Assembly: GCF_963662255.1 (NCBI RefSeq)
Contig: NC_085047.1
Span: forward strand, 105,890,181-105,954,180
Source: Cinclus cinclus
Taxonomy: Eukaryota; Chordata; Aves; Passeriformes; Cinclidae
DNA length: 64,000 nucleotides
Direction: 5' to 3'
Shown here in pieces: positions 48,751-60,886 of this stretch (positions are counted from its first letter, which is position 1; each line of letters begins with the position of its first letter). The notes beneath the pieces are model-generated. The model saw nothing but the letters and a program-made list of their open reading frames with translations, was not told the origin of the DNA and searched no databases. Made by a program: the position numbers and the translations under genes.

Positions 48751-51393
48751 GGTCAGAGTCCCAGCTGTAAGGAGGAGGTCCTAATTTACAAAAATTTCAG
48801 ATGTGAACTGGGAATTTCCTAAATTTCTTTTCCTCTTTCTAGACCCCTTCTCCTCATGATAAGCACACTTTTCCAAAAAGTCATTTTTACTCTGTTTTCT
48901 CCTGTTTAACTGAAGAGCCTCTCTCTATCTTAGGCTAAACTTGCTCCATTTACAGTCAAATTATAATTAAGCAAGCTTTAAAAAAATCAATTAATGACCA
49001 GATAGTTGTAACCACAAGAAAAAAAAAAAGAAGTGTATTTGTAAGAGAAAAGGATATTGATTACAATTCAAAGATATCTTAAGCACTTTCAACCATTGCT
49101 TGACAATACAAATGAGCTACAACCTTAGCTTTGATGTCTTTTTGCTTCAGTGTCTATTAAATTGGAATTTTATTGACAAACTATAGCTTACTTAAGAATT
49201 TATTCATGCTAAGTCATGCTGTCCTTTTAGCAAGGAGGGAAATTTGGGGAAAGATTTTTAATTAAGGGTTGTTGTTTTTTTTAATTCCCCTTTTGACTTT
49301 AATGGACAAAGGTGACATACCCCCTAAAAACTGAGTTCTTTTCTCTTACCTTTAAAAGCATCTGAAAACAATGCTGCAGGGAACAATTAGAGGTACAAGT
49401 GTCAAAATTATTAGTCTCAAGTAATAAAACTGCTTGAAAGATTGCTGCTTTCTTCACAATTAAACAATAGCCATAATGCCATTAGATGCCATCTTATAGA
49501 ATTATGATCTCCAGTATCATTCCTTGTTTTCATGTGTAGATTCTTGTAAGCCAGTCACACCCTTATTGCCTGATACCATCAAGAAGTATTAATCTTTGAA
49601 GTTAAATTAATGTTATCGGTGCAAACCAAATTCCAGTCTGGAAAAGAGGGTGGGGGGAGAAAAGTTACTTGATAAATATCCCTTATTGTTGAAACTTTCT
49701 CTTGGGCAATTGAAACCTGCAGCATCTTGCCACTTAGAAAAGAGAAAGAAATTTAAATTGGTTATGAGTGATTTTAAAAAAAAACTAGCCAGTGTGGCTT
49801 AACCCTGAGGAAAGATAATAGCTGTTGATTTTTTTATTATGCCCTGGGAAGTAAGCATGAGAGATGTATGTCTTTCTTCAGTTCTGGCTCTATTTTCTAT
49901 CCTCTCTGACATAGTTATGTAATTATTTAAACTAATTCAAAAAAGTTAAAACAATTTCAGTTGCAAATTTAGAGGGAATGAGTTGAAGTCCCCAAGGAAT
50001 AATCCCATGCAAAACCAGAAATATGTAACATTTAATACCTACTTTCTGATGTAAGCCATCCGTTATGTGCTTTTTCACCCTTAGCCACAGGTAACTAGAA
50101 GAAACCAATGAAACTATATCAAAAAGGTTGTTCTTGAAAAGAGAGTGACTCCAGTTGTTTCCCTCCATTTGGAGATGCAGTATTCACAGAAAAAAAACCA
50201 AAAAAAAGATGACATGGTTAAACTGATTTTTACTGATGATTACTGACAGAGCACAATAGATGTTGGAGCACATTTCAACAGTGAGTTTTCTTAGAAACTT
50301 TATTATAATTTTCACTTTATTCTCCTTTTTAAAGAAATAAATAGGTTCCTTCTATAAGGCTTTAATCATTGTGTCAGATGTAAGCAGAATGTACAAGAAG
50401 TGATCTATTTGTGGGTTACAGAAAAGTGCCTTCAGGTTTATTTTTAAAGCTGATGGCTATTAGTCACAATTCCATAATTGCTTTTCAAGTGTTTAGAGAT
50501 TTCAGGATATTAGTACTAAGTTCCTATTTTGAAAGAATCATTGAGTGTCTGTATAAGTATGTTATTATAAAGCATCACAAAAACCCAACAAAAATAGGTT
50601 TTTCTTTTTCCATGTTCCTAGGTATGTAAAAGGCTATTTCTGCAAGTGAGTCGGATTTTTTTAGCAACCACTTGGAATCCTTGTATTGCATTCACGGCCA
50701 CAAAGATAGGGCAAATTGTTTTTAATAATCAGCATAAATTTTACTGAAGTTTTACTTGCAAATACTATTGTAACCATTGAAAAATCACTGTGTGTGTGTA
50801 TATGTGTGTGTGTGTGTGCAATGTGAAACTTTCTAAATTTAGAAATTAATTTCTGCTTATTATTTTATATCCTCTTTACATATTAATGACAGGAATAACC
50901 TCATGCAGACTTAAGCATCTGTCATACACCTTCTATTTCCAAGCTTTTAATCCACTTTCCTGTCTAGCTGAGAGTGAAATAGATCCTTCAAAGGTGAGAT
51001 TCACTTAAGATGTCTACACTAGAATGAGCTGAATCATTCTAAAGCAGCTTCTCTTTCTCCCCCATGCCTGTAAAGGTAGTCTGGAGCTCAGGATGATGAT
51101 GACACTCTGATGATGGTGATGAGAGCCTAAACTTATGGAAGATTAGTTCTGCCCTAATTACCAGAGTTAGCAACACAAATTGCAGTGGCAGAAAATTTGT
51201 TTTAATTTGTTACAATACGTTGCAAAGTTGTCTCAGTATTGATTCAGACAAATCTTTGAAACCCAATGCAAGTATTCAACTTGTGATCCTCTGACAAAGA
51301 TTAATGTTTTCAGTCACTAATGATAGTCAGACCTCTATTTAAAACCAAATACTGCCTTAAGAATGTTTTAGTTTTTCTCTTAGGGGACTGCCT
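48745..51393. other. Unassigned sequence
   Basis: No gene or transposon is recognised. A second TG tract lies at 50789-50818. Confidence 0.6.
50789..50818. repeat. (TG)n microsatellite with one TATA break
   Basis: TGTGTGTGTGTATATGTGTG and further TG units, 30 bases. Confidence 0.95.
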
Positions 51394-51433
51394 TATATAT
51401 ATATATATGTGTGTGTATATATATATATGTGTG

Positions 51434-51484
<51 letters not shown>

Positions 51485-51486
51485 AT
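51394..51486. repeat. Compound TA/TG microsatellite
   Basis: Alternating blocks of (TA)n and (TG)n run from 51394 to 51440, then an uninterrupted (TG)n of about 40 bases to 51480, ending ATGTATG. An 83-codon open frame running through it is an artefact. Confidence 0.96.
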
Positions 51487-52043
51487 GCCCTGGTGGAAAC
51501 ACCTGAAATTGTTTCCATCTCTGCTGATATCAATAAAACAGATTTTGATTTGTATAGGTGTTAAAGTTTAGTTTGGTGTTTGATTTTCAGGTTTGTGAGT
51601 TTTTTCCCAATCATTGTCTGGGGATTTTACTGTATTTCCATTCTAAAAGAATCATAAATATGCAGTCAGACATACGACACAGATCTAGAATAACCTGAGA
51701 GTTACATGTCGGTAATTTATTTCAGTGGGATTTTTTAAAGTTAATGTCAAGCCACACAAAATAAATATGTGAGAGATAGGCCATTGTGGGGCAGAAGTGC
51801 AGGGAAATTGAACAGGAGAGAGTAAACAAATTATCTGAAAAAACCCTCTCAATACATAATCCTTCAATTAAGTTTAAATCATTCACTGTTGTTTCCTGTT
51901 TGCATCAGCAAGAAAATGCCCCTACTACACAGTGTAAAAGTGTGTGTTCTAAGAATCAGCCTGACCAGTATACCAGGTCAGGCAACCATCACTGCAGAAA
52001 AATTACACCCCAACACTAAACCTTGGGAGGCATTTGTTAAAGT
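51487..52043. other. Unassigned sequence left of an LTR-like element
   Basis: No recognised feature. Short open frames (68 to 77 codons) overlap at 51786-52095 and cross into the LTR-like element. Confidence 0.55.
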
Positions 52044-52549
52044 TGTGGTGACCCCAGAAAAAAGTGCCAACGAGATATGGGACTGCCTATGTTAATACCT
52101 CATACATATTCCTAGTGCTCATTTCCCAATTAATTATCACCACTCCCAGTTCCTTGAATGTTCTCCCTTCCTTGTACCCCCATTTGCCCTCAGCTGATGC
52201 AGTGTTCCACCCAGCCCACCCCACTGGACCCTGCCTTCCCTCCTCCACCTCAGCACCACTTTCCCCTATACCCATTGGACCCTAACCTCAACTCCACCAC
52301 CTCCCTTGCCCCATATTTATACCCTAAACCTCCCTTCGTCTTTGACCACTGGCTCCTACAGAGATCTTGTACCCTCAGCTATTGTATTCAGATTTTTGGG
52401 CCTCATCCCACATTTACTTTCATTATTATTAAAGTGTTTCATGTTGCTAAGTCGTGGTCGTCATATCGCTCTCCTTTTAGTTTTGCCACTTTTGCCCTGA
52501 CATCTGAGAGCCCTAGAAGTATTGTCAAGGACCACCCTCGACCCTGACA
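52044..52549 (+). mobile_element. Probable solo LTR of an endogenous retrovirus
   Basis: The 506-base segment starts TGTGGTGACCCC and ends GACCCTGACA. It contains a TATA-like box (TATTTATA, 52314-52321) and an ATTAAA poly-A signal (52428-52433). The 3' part reads TTATTATTAAAGTGTTTCAT, then TTTTGCCACTTTTGCCCTGA, and resembles the R/U5 end of avian ERVL-type LTRs. The U3 part is rich in C and T and poor in G, unlike the flanks. No target duplication was found and no internal retroviral sequence flanks it. It is a distinct type from the two LTRs at 2.1 and 60.5 kb, and lies on the other strand. Confidence 0.5.
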
Positions 52550-54659
52550 GTGACGTTATATAGTGTAAAAGCAGTGACCAGAGATAGCGAAATTACTGGA
52601 AATTTACAGTGTTCATTGACCCATGAATTCCAAATCCCCAACTCCTGAGCAAATGCATTGCTTATTAGCAGTTTGTAATACCAAACCCTAATAATACATG
52701 CAGTTATAAAAGAGATGTACATTTTTCCGTATGTAATTTGTGCACAATTTTTTTATTTCTATGGGGTATTGCTAGTTAGTGTCTTCAGCCTAGTAGGAAT
52801 TTTTAATTTTCCATAAAATAATTTTATGTAGAAAACATAACAGCAAATAATTCAAGGACATTCTGCTTTTGACCACTAAGATTTGAATTTGTCCTTCTAG
52901 CTGTCAGGTATTCTGTTCTGAACTGAAAATGTGAATTTTTGAAGAAAGTTGGTCTGATTTACGATTTTGCTTTCTTTTTTTTTTCCTCTTTATTTTCCCT
53001 ATCTTCATTACCTGGTTGGCAACAAACATTGGAATTTCCTAATTATCCTAATAGATTAGTGTTGAATTAACATTATCAGCTTCTTTTGCAATTTTTGTCT
53101 TTTGCTCAGCCTGGGTGTGATCACATTAAGGTGTGATAGCAGTGACAGTACTTTGACATGCTGGTCTTTGTGTGGAAGCAGATGAAGGTGAGTTTGGGCA
53201 GTTATCATTCCTTCTAGAGCAAATTTGTACTTCTCAGTGAAATACTTAATTTTTAATTTAATTCCTCAAAAGATGGAGTCCAGATTCAATGCATTTGCAC
53301 AAATCCATGTTACCACATGGTCACTGTTGTAATGCACACTGTCAGCAGCAAACCTGAATTTCTGAGGCTCCAAGATGGCAAAGCAGGAAGCAAGGTTACA
53401 GCCATTTTATAGTACCCACAAGTCTGATACTCTAGGCAACCACCTACCAGCTAAAATAGTGTTTAAGATGTCCTAGCAATTTCGCATTCTCTGCAGTCAT
53501 ATTTATTTTCTGTAACTACACCTGGGTAAATTGAAACATTATTTTTTTTAGTGGTGAAATAACAGTATACACACAGATATACATCAAGGTAACAAACCTG
53601 CTTTGATTCAAGCATCTCAGTAAATCACAGTGGATTCAAGACCTGAAGAATTTCAGGGAAGCCTTCCAGAAGTGTCTTCAAAAAATTCTAATGAACCTGT
53701 TCGGCATACTACTTGCTGTTTAAATATTCAACAATAATAAAATGTACTTTACCTTTATGAAGAGCTATATAAGTATTAAATAACTAAACTTCATGACTCC
53801 TATATATAATTCAAATAAATTTATAATGTAATTTTACTCTTCTTACGCAAATTAGCGATAAAAGTGAACAAGCCTTATACGAAAGAGTGAAGGATTTGTA
53901 AAAGGACCTTGGTTTCCTTGATTTTCTTCACTGATCCCAGTAAAATCACAATTTCCCTACAGCTGTACTATATAGAGAGAAAAACTAAAAAGCTTCTTAT
54001 GCACTGGTTTTAAAAAGTCATTATACTGAAGGACAATAAAGCCAGTCTTACCTTAGATACAACATATAATTTAGATTTATATTTTTTTTTAATCTCAAGG
54101 CACAATTTTTTTGTCTATATATTGCAGACTTCACAGTATGACAATACATTTAGGTCCATGTTATACATATACTTATATCTGCCACTGTAGCCTGTTCTAC
54201 ACTCTGAAAAAGTATTTTCTGGGAGAATACACACGGTTCTGAGCACTCAGCAACAGCTGATTCTTTGATAGGAACTGCCATCAAAACCAATGGCTTGATG
54301 GCTGAAGAGTGACACTTTCCCCAAAGCACATGCTGAAACAAAAACATAAGCCGACCTCAATGTATCTACTATTACAAGTGTGGGTTTTTATTTTTAAAAT
54401 TTGGCAAACTTCTAATTTCGAACATAATGTGTCTGCTTGTTTTTGTTGTTTTGCTTTGAAAAACAGCATTTCCTGTGAGTACTGACATCCAAATTACGTA
54501 TAAGTAAAATATTTGAATATTTAATTATACTGTATGCCCTGGAGAGTGGGTGTGAATTGCGAATACCTCATGAACCTCCTGTTCTTGTAATGAGCCTACA
54601 TTACTCAGAGAATAATCCTCAAACCTTGATAAAGTCCAGTTACATGGACTGAAGGGTCT
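52550..54659. other. Unassigned sequence
   Basis: No gene or transposon is recognised apart from the candidate exon at 53110-53187. A motif resembling a YY1 site (CCAAGATGGC) lies near 53370. Confidence 0.55.
53110..53187 (+). other. Candidate 78-base exon
   Basis: A strong acceptor (AATTTTTGTCTTTTGCTCAG, ending 53109) and a near-consensus donor (GAAG then GTGAGTTTG) define 78 bases. One frame (LGVITLRCDSSDS near its start) is open until a stop just before the donor; the other two have early stops. It may be untranslated, terminal or a chance pairing. Confidence 0.2.
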
Positions 54660-54960
54660 CAAAAAGTGGGGGAGAAGGGGTGGCAGGTGCTGAGCCTTTC
54701 CCTTAGCAACTGTATTTCACAGAGGCTGTCACCAATACTGACTGTGAACCCTGTTTGTTCCAGTTTTGTGATATAAAAAGAGCGCAGGAGTGTGTCAACA
54801 GGATAGATTTTACACACTGGAAATGAGAGAGCGAGAGCGCGACAGAGAGAGATCTTTCATCTTGTCAATGCCTCTTCATCAACATTCAGATCACATTGCC
54901 TTCATTTCAGACCTCGCCACTATCCTCTGCCTTCATTCTTTTTTTTTATTCTGATTCGTG
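54660..54960 (+). promoter_or_regulatory. Candidate TATA/CCAAT core promoter and first-exon start
   Basis: In order on plus there is a G-rich box (GTGGGGGAGAAGGGGTGG, about 54666-54683), an RFX/X-box half-like CCTTAGCAAC (54701-54710), CCAAT (54732-54736) and TATAAAAAG (54772-54780). The spacing puts CCAAT about 70 and TATA about 30 bases before a start near 54803, as in classical vertebrate promoters. Downstream comes a purine-rich leader with the only cluster of CpG in the area (GAGAGAGCGAGAGCGCGACA, 54825-54844). A 43-codon open frame starts at 54823 (MRERERDRERSF) and stops at 54952-54954. No known gene is recognised, and no donor that would end a first exon is obvious. Confidence 0.35.
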
Positions 54961-57900
54961 TCTCTTCACTGCTGAAAACAAAACTTTCTCCTGTGCTTTG
55001 ACAGTTGTCTCTCTTCTGTCACGAAATGCTGCACCATCACTGTAGATCTCATAAAGAGCAGCTGTCCCGTTAGAAGAAAGAATCTTGGCCTTTGAAAAAA
55101 ATTGGCATTTTTAGATTGAGTACGGCAAAACTACACATTGAAATGGAAGTTACATTTTTTCCAGGTCCCTTGGACAAAGTTATACAGGAGTGTTCTTTTA
55201 AATCTTAGTAATTGCCAACCCTTCATTTTTCATTATCTGCAGCTTTCTTTCTATGCTGTCACCGACCTTCTGTAACAATCATGCTAACCTTGTAGCATTT
55301 GCTTTTGCTGTTTATTTCAAGAGAATATTTAATGTAAAAAATAAAGCCAAAAGATGAAAAGGCTGGACATGGGACATTTGAATTTCACAGTATGGATAAC
55401 AAAAGTTTGACAGAACTGTTTACAGATCTACAACAGCTGGCACTCTTCCTGAGCTGTATGAGGTCTCAGATTTGTTTGTGCTGTAAAGTTTTCCTGCAGC
55501 TACATAGCATTTCAGGAGGGTACAATACTCTCCTACCAAGGCTCTCTTGCTCCTTTATAGACTTGAAAAAAGATTCAGACAGAAACAGAACTCCCACACA
55601 GCCATAAGAAAGCCTGTTTCCTTTAACCCCTTTGCTGCCAATAAGACACAGGTCCTGCCATGCTGCCATCACCCACAAACAGATTTTTTTTTAGTCACTC
55701 CAGATCTGAGGGGATGTTAGGAAACTTACTGTCCTATGAACAGATTTTTAAACCTTCCTCAGATACTAGAAGCTCTCCTAGTAAGGTTACAGGTTATAGG
55801 CCATGAATAAAATGATTTAAAAAAAACCCCAAACAAAATATGTAAAAGTTAGTGGGTTTGTACCATTTTAAATGGAGTGGTATAATGAATATGGCACAAT
55901 ATCTTTATTAACTGTGCCTCACAGGCAGAAGTAAAATTGAACCTGGATTTCCTGCTTTTTCAGGATCTCCCATCTTTCTTCCTATTACGTTCATAATGTC
56001 TGTTTACTTATACCTCTAACATGAGCATTGAATAAATTCAGGAAATCTTACCTGGTAGCAGTTTCTTACTCCCTTTATGTTGAAGTAAACACCAATGGAA
56101 AATTAATTTTCTGTGCACTAACCCAGGCAAGTGACATTCCTTGTAATTTTTTTTCCAGATTCTGTGTTCCATTAACGGTGCATACTATGCATTAACTCTG
56201 TCAATAATGCAAAACTTTCAAGTTCCAGATAACTTAAAATGAAAACAAACAAACAAGCAAAACATATCCATGGAGATTCAGCACAAAGACCCAGCTAGCC
56301 CAATGTGTCATCTCTAAGAATGCCTAGTAAAAGAAACCTAGGCAAAGGGTAAAAGAAACAAGTGAAGCAGACTGTCTTTCTCTGGTGTGTCCTTCTGCCT
56401 TGGCTTCATGCAGTTTAGGCATTTTCTGGCTGGGAAGTTGTAGTCAGATTATTGTTGAATACAAAAGAGAGGTCTCTCCAACAAGAATGTACTTAATCTT
56501 TCATAACTGATTTATACTTCAGCCTTCAACATGTCCTGAGGCAACGAATGAATTATACAATTTAGTTATTTGTTATGCATCTGCTTTGAAAATGTCATAG
56601 AATAATTTCACTGGCTACCTCCTCATTCTTGTGCACTGAAAACACTGGTCCGTGCACTGTAACTTTACAGATCTCACATACTTCTCTTTGCATTATCTTT
56701 TGCAAACCAAATAAGTCTGCTCTGTTCAGTCATCCTCCATTTCTCTGAGCAAAGATTCTATTTGACTATTCCCGTGCCAGTTACTTTGCTTAATACTAAT
56801 TACCAATTAAGACTTTCTTTTTGAGGCAGGATGACCTAATCATGTCTCATATTCCAGAAAAAGGTTTACATTTATTCTGTGGTATAATGTTTCTTTTCAG
56901 TTTTATTTTAATTTCTTGTCCCATTCATTCTTAATGTTTTGATTGATTGTTGGAAATTGCTTAATATTAATCTGACATTTTTGAGAAACTTTGATAGTAA
57001 TATTGATAGTTTTCTTTTTGAATACTACAAGACCTTTGTGAAACAAAAAATATTTTAAACTATGGTGGCAATAATCGTTTTAACACCCTTAGATGCTAAA
57101 ACATCTCATATGTCCTAGAACAATATCTATAAATTGACTACTTTTCAACTTGTTACTGCTCTATTGACTGGGGTTTTTTTCTGCTAATTTTCGTCCTACT
57201 GAATCATCTGCTGTTACCAATGATGGCAACCTTCATCTTGTAACGAGTTTGAAAATACTTTTTGTCTATGCTAAATGCTGTTAGTGGGTTGATTCTCAAC
57301 ATTTTTGTCAGGGCTGAGTTGCTATAGCTTTACATTTAATTTCCTATATGTAATTTATAACTATTTGGCTGTGAGTTTCATGTTGGAAAGAAAGGGTTTT
57401 TTAGTCTCTAAAAGACCCTTTACTATTTGTCAGGATCAAACTAGCCCTTTTATGAGGATATGATGGATTCTTTCACCAAGCTTGTAACATGAGATCCTTG
57501 AATAGTAATCTTTGTGCCAACTAATATTTTACCATTTGGAGTGTATTTTTTTAAATTTTATTTTAACTGACTTCCATTATATTTCCATATTGCCCCTCTT
57601 TACAGTAAAACAGTATTTCAGTAAGAGAAGGTGAGATTGTTTTGATATCTATTTGGAGGACTCTGGTGAGATTTGCTTCAGGAATTTGCATACTTCACAA
57701 TGATTATTGTACAGTGGTACTTAACTGGCTCTTGAACTGGGTCTTGTGCACTGTTAAAAAGTAAAGAACCACTTCTCTTCTTGTGAGCTCTTCTCTTAGC
57801 TGTTCCAAAGAGCAACTGATATTATGCCCTAAACTTTAATCACCATGTTCCACCATAACACCCAAGCTGAGTTTTTTTATCACTAGCATCTTTAATTTTA

Positions 57901-59554
57901 TTTTTTTTGCTTGCCTTCATAATCTTTCTAATCTCCTTTACAGTCATCGATCCCATCTTAGCTAGGGGGACCATAGTACACCTGTATTGATAAATTCTTC
58001 TCACAAGAGAAGAGAGAGCTTGGCAATCAAGACCTGTCATACATGTAATTAAGATGTTGATTTCCCCCCTCCCCCTTTCCACTGCATGTGCTATCCCTGC
58101 CTGCCCTCAGTAAATTATTCCCACATGTGCACCCCAGGTCTATATGTAGAGGTCTAGATCTCCCCATGGCATCCAAATAGGAAAATGAATCTACAAAACA
58201 TATTGACTGCAGATGACACTAATCACTTATATTAATACCTGGGACAAACCTTTGCAGCTGCTGAATTGATGCACTGGTAAACACAAAATCAAGTTCCTTG
58301 CTATGCACACGTGTGCACATATAGTAGGGAGGCAGAAAATCAACAACACTGAATAATAAACATTTCTTAGGTTAATTAATTTTGACATGTGTAGCTTTAT
58401 ATGCAATTGATTCATGAGCTCTCTGAGGTAGACAATTCACACATCTTTGATTTTAGCAATCTCTTATTCTGCTTCATAACTTTCCAAAGGATATTTTTAC
58501 TCAGGAACATTAAGCCAGTTACATTTTAGTCTGTTCCTGTCACAGTAGTTTACATCTATACAGGCAATTTATGGATTTGATTTTGTTTTTCTCAATCACG
58601 CTCTATGATGAAAGTTTAGTACTTAATGTACATCAGGATGAAAGTAGCCATAGTTCTTTGGGGACTTGCTCATATGGAACTGTATCTGAGTGAGGAACTT
58701 ACTGCTCCTGGCAGTCCCATCACTCCCCTGGCCTTCATGACTCCACATTTTGGTTGGTCAACCTGCACCAAAGCTGCAGAAGTAATTCCAGTGGTGAGGG
58801 AGTGAATGCTTCAAAAGATGACCCTGCAATCAAAGGAACAAAATTTATAGAATGCACTCACTAATGACACGATGACCACATACATCCCATTCATGCAAAC
58901 AGGACTGATACTGCATCTCGGAGAGAGAATGGGCAGGTGCTGACAGATGTGCAGGAGTGCACAGAAACTGTATTTATTAAATTGTATCTAATATCCACAT
59001 GGATGGATTGGAGGGGGCTGCTGGGGAAGGTCTCTGACACCTGGCCCTATCACTGCCAGCCATGGCAGGCCCACAAGCAGGCAGGAGGCTGTGGAAACAT
59101 CCCTTCAGTGCTGAGAAAAGCTATCAGCAACAGAAGGGTTCAGTGGCTGGAGTGGGCTGGGAAGGAGGTGCTGGGCAGTGTGCTGAGAAGGGGAGCAGCA
59201 CAGCAGGGAGGGAGCAGCAGCCCATGGGAGCTGCTCTTCTGGCACATTTGCCACCTTCTGGCAATTTTTAGAATGAAAAAGGAAAATAAAATTAATAGAA
59301 AGAGAGAGTAAAAGTTTTCACAAAGCAGCTGGATGACTCAACAAAGTTTGCTTATGGTTTTGCTTTTTCCTTTAGGGTTTGGGTGTTGGGTTGTTTGGGT
59401 TTTTTTCAGATCAATTTGTCTCTTAATTTCTAATGCTTTTCACATTTGTGACTAGCACTTTCTCATGATGAAAAGTGAAAATCCCTGTACTGGCAGCTGT
59501 CAGGAGTTGGGAGGGGCATTATATGAGAATTGCTTTTGGATGTCTCCAGCCCTG
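54961..59554. other. Unassigned sequence downstream of the promoter candidate
   Basis: If the promoter is real, this is transcribed sequence. A 71-codon open frame (55392-55607) begins in a good initiation context (A at -3, G at +4) and has a hydrophobic stretch LALFLSCM, but no family match. GC-rich 58920-59270 carries a 124-codon open frame (58937-59311), also unrecognised. No repeats were identified. Confidence 0.5.
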
Positions 59555-59650
59555 TATTTTTCACCTGCAGCCATCCAGCCCTGGCCACTGCTGGGACACA
59601 TTACTGCTGATTACTCTGATAACGTGGGTCACTCATTCTTATGCAACATT
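59555..59650 (+). mobile_element. Ancient CR1/L3-type LINE 3' end
   Basis: CCTGGCCACTGCTGGGACAC, then GATTACTCTGATAACGTGGG, TCACTCATTCTTATGC matches in order the old amniote CR1/L3 3' end (CTGGCCACTG, a GGACC-like block, GTCTGACCCAGTATGG, TTCTTATG). It is strongly diverged and short, so the call is tentative. Confidence 0.4.
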
Positions 59651-60535
59651 TTTCCAGATAATGCTTTATTTATGACCCTTGGTTAGACAACAGTAGTGCA
59701 AGACTGCTGTAACACCTACAGAAGCAATAGGAGTGTTTCTACATACTTTATAGGAATTGGATGAGATTTAAATTACTGAATACTTTAAAACTAAACAGAC
59801 CCACAAAAGAAAATAATCCCTTATTGCTGCCTTCTGTTAGTTCCTTGGGGGAAAAAAATAAAGCAACTCTGAACTGAAACATACAGAATTTTTTAAATGC
59901 ATGAATGCACCCCATCGTTTTAGTTTTCTCATCTTGTGATAGAGTAATGTTTAATTAAATAGATGAGGTATATCTTCTAAGCAGCTTATGGATGGGTATT
60001 ATCTTCATCTGAGATACTCTAATGAGAGACTAGGGGAACAGCAAGTAACCATTTATTTTACAAAATGAAAAATGGGCAAGAGATGAACATTTAATTACCT
60101 TGACATTATCCTTTTCCATATTAGGTTAAAGCAATTAAATTGAAAGACAACAAAGCTAATATATACATATTTATTTATTTATGTACATATATATATGTAC
60201 ATTCTGTTTACTTGAATCAGTAAAAATCAGTGAAATGCATGTGTTAAATAGTAACAAGATATTTAGCTTTTATGCAATGTCACTTTTTATCCACAGGTTC
60301 TGTAATGCTTTGCTCAGGCCACCTACAACTGATGAGTACCTGGCACAGAAGGCTTGCCCTGGCAGAGCTGGGTACCAGATCACCTGAGCTGTCCAACATG
60401 CTCTGCACAAAGCTGCAGAATTAGTCCCACAAAAATGATACCAACAAGAAAAGCACAGTACAACTGTAGTATTTGGGACAACACAGCTCAGCAATGAGCA
60501 CAGCACACATGTACTTACAGAAGGGTGTATGTGAT
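59651..60535. other. Unassigned sequence with an AT palindrome
   Basis: A perfect 22-base palindrome ATGTACATAT + ATATATGTACAT lies at 60181-60202, next to a TTTATTTA run. The 60290-60535 part is richer in GC and could be flanking retroviral sequence, but it is not recognised. Confidence 0.55.
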
Positions 60536-60886
60536 TGTGGGGGGTTGACACTGTCTGGATGCCACCCACCAAAGCCTCTCTACTGCTCCCCTCCACTGAT
60601 CTTGGCATCTGCAGAGCTCTTCTTCTCACATGTTCTCACGCTGCTTTTCTCTGGATGTGATTACAACTGCACAGTAATTTTTTTTTTCTTTCTTCTCAAA
60701 TATGTTACTACAGAGGTGTTCCCACCATTCCTGATGGGCTCAGCCTTGGCCAGCAGTGGGTCCATCCTGGAGCTGGCTGGCCTTGGCTCTGCTGGACATG
60801 GAGGAACCTTCCAGCAGCTTCTCACACAAAACAGCCCTGTAGTTCTTTCCCCTACTACCAAAATCTGGCCATGCAAACCCAACAGC
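60536..60886 (-). mobile_element. Second copy of the 2.1-kb LTR family, antisense
   Basis: The plus strand starts TGTGGGGGGTTGACACTGTC, includes CACCAAAGCCTCTC, then ATCTTGGCATCTGCAGAGC, CTCACATGTTCTCACGC, GGGCTCAGCCTTGGCCAGCAG, CTCTGCTGGACATGG, CCAGCAGCTTCTCACAC and closes CCAAAATCTGGCCATGC. The order matches the same avian LTR as at 2103-2517, but here a different internal part is deleted: the ATCATGGGCAAAACAG segment is missing. No 5-base target duplication is evident at the chosen TG/CA ends. The 148-codon frame over it (60473-60919) is a by-product. Confidence 0.75.

Noticed and set aside
57840..58082. 80-codon minus-strand frame rich in lysine
   Set aside because: No family match, AT-rich codon use and no promoter or splice signals; the length is within chance expectation.
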